DNA of 9,360 nt, from NCBI GenBank assembly GCA_030840415.1, contig JAVEEO010000251.1, positions 1 through 9,360 on the forward strand. The letters are read 5' to 3'. The stretch's first letter is position 1. Every line of letters begins with the position of its first letter. The notes under the pieces were generated by a model that was not told the DNA's origin, made no database searches, and was given only the letters and a program-made list of their open reading frames with translations. Below are positions 6,252 through 9,360 of the stretch, one piece after another. The DNA comes from Pseudonocardiales bacterium (GTDB taxonomy: Bacteria > Actinomycetota > Actinomycetes > Mycobacteriales > Jatrophihabitantaceae). The position numbers and the translations under genes are program-made.

Positions 6252-7809
6252 ACGTCTCCGCAGCGCACCTGATCGCGGCCGGCAGTTCCGGCAGCCACGA
6301 CACCCGGCTGGTCCTGGCCGCCCTGATCGGCATCGCGGTGATCATCGCCCTGATCACCTTCGCGAAGCTGAACCCGTTCCTGAGCCTGACCGTCGGCGCG
6401 CTGCTGGTCGGGGCGATCGCCGGCCTGGGCATGGACAAGACGGTGGCCAGCTTCGGCACCGGGGTCGGTGCCACCGTCGCCAGCGTCGGGACGCTGATCG
6501 CGCTCGGTGCCATCTTCGGCAAGTTGCTGGCCGACTCCGGTGGTGCCGACCAGCTCGTCGACACGATCGTGCGCCGGGCCAGCGAGCGCGGGCTGCCCTG
6601 GGCGATGGCCCTGGTCGGCATGATCATCGGGCTGCCGATGTTCTTCGAGATCGGCCTGGTGCTGCTGATGCCGGTCATCCTGCTGGTCGCGCGGCGGTCC
6701 GGGTTGCCGCTGATGCGGGTTGCCATCCCGGCGCTGGCCGGCCTGTCGGCGATGCACGGCTTCGTGCCGCCGCACCCCGGCCCGCTGGCCGCGGTCGGGG
6801 CGCTGAACGCCGACCTGGGGCTGACCCTGGGGCTGGGCGTGCTGGTGGCCGTGCCGACGGTGATCGTCGGCGGCCCGCTGTTCTCCCGGTTCGCCGCCCG
6901 CTGGGTCGACGTCCCGGTGCCCGAGCTGTTCCTGGGCGCCGAGGTCCAGGAGCAGCGGCGGCTCGAGGCCACCCGGACCGGCGCCGCCCGGACGGCGACC
7001 GCCACCGGCGCGAACCAGCCCGTCACCGGCGCGAACCAGCCGGCCACCGGCTCGACCGCGGTGGGCAGCGGCACCGGTGCGGGCTCGGTCGCGATCACCG
7101 CCGACGAGCTGTCGGGCACCCGCGAGCCGAGGCCACTGCGCCGGCCGAGCTTCGGCGTCACCCTGACCACCGTGTTGCTGCCGGTGGTGCTGATGCTGGC
7201 CAAGGCGATCGCGGACGTGGTGGACGAGAACGGCCACGGGGCCCTCAAGCGGGCGCTGGACTTCATCGGCACCCCGTTGATCGCGCTGTTGCTGGCGGTG
7301 CTGCTGGCCATCTACACCTTCGGGCTGAACCTCGGCTTCGACAAGGAGCGGCTGTCGGCCACCGTCGACCAGGCGCTGCCGCCGATCGCCGGCATCCTGC
7401 TGATCGTGGCGGCTGGCGGCGGCCTGAAGCAGGTGCTGGTCGACAGCGGATCTCCAAGATCATCGCGTCCTGGGTGGAGGGCAGTACCGTCTCGCCGTTG
7501 CTGCTGGCCTGGTTCGTGGCGGTGCTGATCCGGCTGGCGACCGGCTCGGCGACGGTTGCCACCATCACCACCGCGGGCATCCTGCAACCGGTCGCCGCGA
7601 CGCTGAGCAACACCCACCTGTCGCTGCTGGTGCTGGCGATCGGTGCCGGCTCGCTGTTCTTCTCCCACGTCAACGACGCCGGGTTCTGGCTGACCAAGCA
7701 GTACTTCGGGCTGTCGGTGAGCCAGAACATCAAGTCCTGGTCGATCATGGAGACCATCCTGTCGGTGACCGGCGTGCTCATGGTGCTGGCGCTCAGCGTG
7801 GTGGTCTGA
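6248..7809 (+). pseudogene. gntP: GntP-family gluconate:H+ symporter, interrupted by a one-base frameshift
   Basis: This is a multi-spanning permease expected to import gluconate with protons for GntK. Family motifs are clear: GLPMFFE (128-134), HGFVPPHPGP (170-179), AAGGGLKQVLVDSG (388-401), and after the break FFSHVNDAGFWL (about 7657-7692). The frame from GTG 6248 is intact through Asp399-Ser400-Gly401 and then goes wrong. The true continuation (ISKIIASWVEGS onward) starts at 7450 in the frame reached by restoring one base between 7449 and 7450. Unrepaired, the protein ends at 7528 with 426 residues; repaired, it has 520. No slippery heptamer stands at the site, so programmed frameshifting is unlikely. 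Recent mutation or a sequencing error fits, since both parts keep full coding quality. The repaired length exceeds the usual 440-450 because of a hydrophilic loop at residues about 215-300 containing TGANQP repeats. Confidence 0.88.
7003..7044. repeat. Two-copy 21-bp tandem repeat within gntP
   Basis: Two 21-bp units (7003-7023 and 7024-7044) share their first 18 bases exactly, beginning CACCGGCGCG, and a partial third copy (CACCGGC) follows. They encode the heptapeptides TGANQPV and TGANQPA in the cytoplasmic loop of GntP. The period is a multiple of three, so copy changes keep the frame. This looks like slippage-driven growth of a disordered linker. Confidence 0.85.
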
Positions 7810-7817
7810 AACGCATC

Positions 7818-7836
7818 CCGGCAGCGGACCTGCCGG
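7818..7836 (+). terminator. Hairpin after gntP, probable terminator without T-run
   Basis: CCGGCAG (7818-7824) pairs perfectly with CTGCCGG (7830-7836) around a 5-nt loop, 8 nt after the gntP stop codon. There is no T-run, as in many actinobacterial terminators. The position at the end of the gntKP operon supports a role in ending transcription or protecting the 3' end. Confidence 0.5.
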
Positions 7837-7840
7837 CTGG

Positions 7841-7880
7841 CCGGACGGCGTCCACCGGGGCCGGACGGCGTCCACCGGGG
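7841..7880. repeat. Exact 20-bp tandem duplication downstream of gntP
   Basis: The unit CCGGACGGCGTCCACCGGGG occurs twice back to back (7841-7860 and 7861-7880) with no mismatch, and CCGG follows. Each copy contains GGACG-G-CGTCC, an interrupted palindrome, so the pair gives two identical dyad sites 20 bp apart. It may be a recent slippage duplication or a paired protein-binding site. It lies between the gntP hairpin and the topA promoter region. Confidence 0.9.
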
Positions 7881-7894
7881 CCGGCCGGGCCCCG
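7876..7894 (+). other. GC-rich hairpin at the end of the tandem repeat
   Basis: CGGGGCC (7876-7882) pairs with GGCCCCG (7888-7894) around a 5-nt loop. It could assist termination after gntP together with the hairpin at 7818-7836. No T-run follows and base composition alone makes such structures frequent here. Confidence 0.3.
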
Positions 7895-7903
7895 CGGCAA
7901 CCG

Positions 7904-7928
7904 GGAACGGGCTGGCCGGATCGGCGTC
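7904..7928 (+). promoter_or_regulatory. Possible ECF-sigma-type promoter for topA
   Basis: GGAAC (7904-7908) and CGTC (7925-7928) are separated by 16 nt, the general form of ECF sigma factor promoters. Transcription would start near 7935 and give a leader of about 118 nt containing the three inverted repeats described below. TACCGT at 7979-7984 is a competing housekeeping -10 candidate without a good -35. Both are pattern matches only. Confidence 0.25.
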
Positions 7929-7969
7929 CGAGCGGGCCGGCGGAGCGCACCAGGAAACCAGGTAGGGCA

Positions 7970-8035
7970 ACGGTGGGGTACCGTCCGCCGCAGCACCATG
8001 CAACATGGTGGTACGAGCGATCACCGCAGGTGATC
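7970..8035 (+). promoter_or_regulatory. Three evenly spaced inverted repeats in the topA upstream region
   Basis: Three perfect dyads stand in a row: ACGGT-N5-ACCGT (7970-7984, centre 7977), CACCATG-CAA-CATGGTG (7994-8010, centre 8002) and GATCACC-GCA-GGTGATC (8019-8035, centre 8027). The centres are 25 bp apart in both intervals, and a GGTG and/or CACC element occurs in each. They could be operators or, in RNA, successive leader hairpins; the last ends 17 nt before the topA start. The right arm of the second (GGTG) could also pair weakly with the left arm of the third (CACC), giving an alternative fold. Confidence 0.55.
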
Positions 8036-8041
8036 ACAGAC

Positions 8042-8046
8042 AGGAG
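8042..8046 (+). promoter_or_regulatory. Ribosome binding site of topA
   Basis: AGGAG lies 6 nt before the GTG at 8053 and decides the start codon. It follows the third inverted repeat by 6 nt, so folding of that repeat could influence access to it. Confidence 0.8.
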
Positions 8047-8052
8047 CAGGTA

Positions 8053-9360
8053 GTGGCACAGGCACGCGGGAAGAGAGCGGCCACCGGCAACAAGCTGGTG
8101 ATCGTGGAATCCCCGGCGAAGGCGAAGACGATCGGCGGGTACCTCGGAGCGGGATACACCGTCGAGGCCTCGATCGGCCATATCCGGGATCTGCCCCGCA
8201 ACGCCGCCGACGTGCCCGCCGCCTACAAGGGCCAGCCGTGGGCCCGGCTGGGCGTCGACACCGAACACGACTTCGAGCCGCTGTACGTGGTCAGCCCGGA
8301 TCGCAAGCAGCAGGTCAGCAAGCTCAAGGCGCTGGTCAAGGACGCCGACGAGGTGTTCCTGGCCACCGATGAGGACCGGGAGGGCGAGGCGATCGCCTGG
8401 CACCTGGTCCAGACCCTCAAGCCGTCGGTGCCGGTGCGCCGGATGGTGTTCCACGAGATCACCCCGGCCGCCATCGCCCGGGCGGTGGCCGAGCCCCGCG
8501 AGATCGACGCCCACCTCGTCGACGCGCAGGAGACTCGCCGGATCCTGGACCGGCTGTACGGCTACGAGGTCTCGCCGGTGCTGTGGAAGAAGGTGCTGCC
8601 GCGACTGTCGGCCGGCCGGGTGCAGTCGGTGGCCACCCGGATCGTGGTGGAGCGGGAGCGCCAGCGGATGGCCTTCCACACCGCGAACTACTGGGACATC
8701 GAGGGCACCTTCGCCCCGGCCGTCCGCAAGGACGGCGACACTGGTAATCCAGCGACCTTCACTGCTCAACTCGTGGGGCTGGACGACGAGCGGATCGCCA
8801 CCGGCCGGGACTTCGACCCCGCCACCGGCCGGGCCTCGTCGGAGGTGCTGCACCTGGACGAGTCCGGCGCCCGTGGGCTGGCCGCCCGGTTGGAGAACGC
8901 CGACTTCGCCGTCACCCGGGTCGAGGAGAAGCCCTACCGGCGCCGGCCGTACGCCCCGTTCATGACTTCGACCCTGCAGCAGGAGGCCGGCCGCAAGCTG
9001 CGCTGGTCGTCCCAGGTCACCATGCGGGTGGCCCAGCGGTTGTACGAGAACGGCTACATCACCTACATGCGGACCGACTCGACAAACCTGTCAGAGACGG
9101 CGCTGACCGCCGCCCGGTCCCAGGCACGGGACCTTTACGGCGACGCCTACGTGCCGGCCGAGCCGCGGCACTACAGCCGCAAGGTCAAGAACGCCCAGGA
9201 GGCGCACGAGGCGATCCGGCCGGCCGGCGACTCCTTCCGCACGCCCGGCCAGCTGGCCTCGGCGCTGTCCTCGGACGAGTTCCGGCTCTACGAGCTGATC
9301 TGGCAGCGCACCCTGGCCTCGCAGATGTCGGACGCGGTCGGCACCACCCTGTCGATCCGG
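8053..9360 (+). CDS. topA: DNA topoisomerase I (type IA), 3' end off window
   Basis: This enzyme relaxes negatively supercoiled DNA by cutting one strand through a 5'-phosphotyrosine link. The window holds the first 436 codons of a protein usually about 900 residues long in actinobacteria, so the catalytic core is present and the C-terminal repeats are missing. The TOPRIM domain begins with VIVESPAKAKT (Glu19) and includes the metal-binding DEDREGE (106-112, with Asp106, Asp108 and Glu110). RLSAGRVQSVA follows near residue 195. The active site YITYMRTDS places the nucleophile at Tyr338, close to Tyr342 of the M. tuberculosis enzyme. The start is GTG 8053 with AGGAG 6 nt upstream. Spacing from gntP (243 nt, with hairpins and repeats) indicates its own promoter. 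All catalytic residues expected in this part are present. Confidence 0.97.
   Translation, partial: MAQARGKRAATGNKLVIVESPAKAKTIGGYLGAGYTVEASIGHIRDLPRNAADVPAAYKGQPWARLGVDTEHDFEPLYVVSPDRKQQVSKLKALVKDADEVFLATDEDREGEAIAWHLVQTLKPSVPVRRMVFHEITPAAIARAVAEPREIDAHLVDAQETRRILDRLYGYEVSPVLWKKVLPRLSAGRVQSVATRIVVERERQRMAFHTANYWDIEGTFAPAVRKDGDTGNPATFTAQLVGLDDERIATGRDFDPATGRASSEVLHLDESGARGLAARLENADFAVTRVEEKPYRRRPYAPFMTSTLQQEAGRKLRWSSQVTMRVAQRLYENGYITYMRTDSTNLSETALTAARSQARDLYGDAYVPAEPRHYSRKVKNAQEAHEAIRPAGDSFRTPGQLASALSSDEFRLYELIWQRTLASQMSDAVGTTLSIR

Noticed and set aside
7430..7455. Programmed -1 ribosomal frameshifting in gntP
   Set aside because: No X-XXY-YYZ slippery heptamer or obvious downstream pseudoknot is visible, and permeases of this family are not known to use recoding.
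5968..7809. 613-codon plus frame that contains the GntP C-terminus, taken as a separate gene
   Set aside because: Only the part after about 7450 has GntP sequence. The earlier part is an out-of-frame reading of gntK and gntP, so the frame is explained by the one-base deletion.
7312..8853. 513-codon minus-strand open frame spanning the gntP end and the topA start
   Set aside because: It crosses two recognised genes and their intergenic repeats on the opposite strand; no family features are visible.

Overview
The window is GC-rich chromosomal DNA, with codons ending mostly in G or C, GTG starts, and TANNNT-type -10 boxes close to start codons. This points to a high-GC actinobacterium; I cannot name the genus. 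The gene set (DEAD/DEAH helicase with a C-terminal Cys cluster, membrane pyrophosphatase hppA, a small conserved protein, topA) resembles the chromosomal neighbourhood of topA that I recall from mycobacteria and streptomycetes.

Layout. Positions 1-2272 (minus strand, running off the left edge) encode most of an SF2 helicase of the SftH/MrfA (YprA) type. A 370-bp divergent intergenic region (2273-2642) separates it from hppA (2643-4994, plus), which encodes a K+-independent-type proton-pumping pyrophosphatase and ends at a strong hairpin terminator. A 190-residue protein follows (5103-5675). I read it as two LAGLIDADG-like half-repeats resembling the N-terminal part of WhiA without its helix-turn-helix. 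Then comes a translationally coupled gluconate pair: gntK (5751-6251, gluconate kinase) and gntP (6248-7809, gluconate permease). As given, gntP carries a one-base deletion near 7449 that removes the last quarter of the protein from frame. The right end (8053-9360) is the first 436 codons of topA, DNA topoisomerase I.

How the genes fit together. The helicase and TopA handle DNA repair and topology, HppA uses biosynthetic pyrophosphate to energise the membrane, and GntP/GntK import gluconate and phosphorylate it for the pentose phosphate route. The gluconate pair looks like a metabolic insert between two housekeeping genes.

Most notable points: the orphan WhiA/LAGLIDADG-like protein; three inverted repeats upstream of topA whose centres are exactly 25 bp apart (7977, 8002, 8027); the gntP frameshift; two short tandem repeats in and after gntP; and probable leaderless starts for two genes. 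I see no CRISPR array, tRNA, rRNA, transposase or phage gene. No wholly new multi-gene system is evident.
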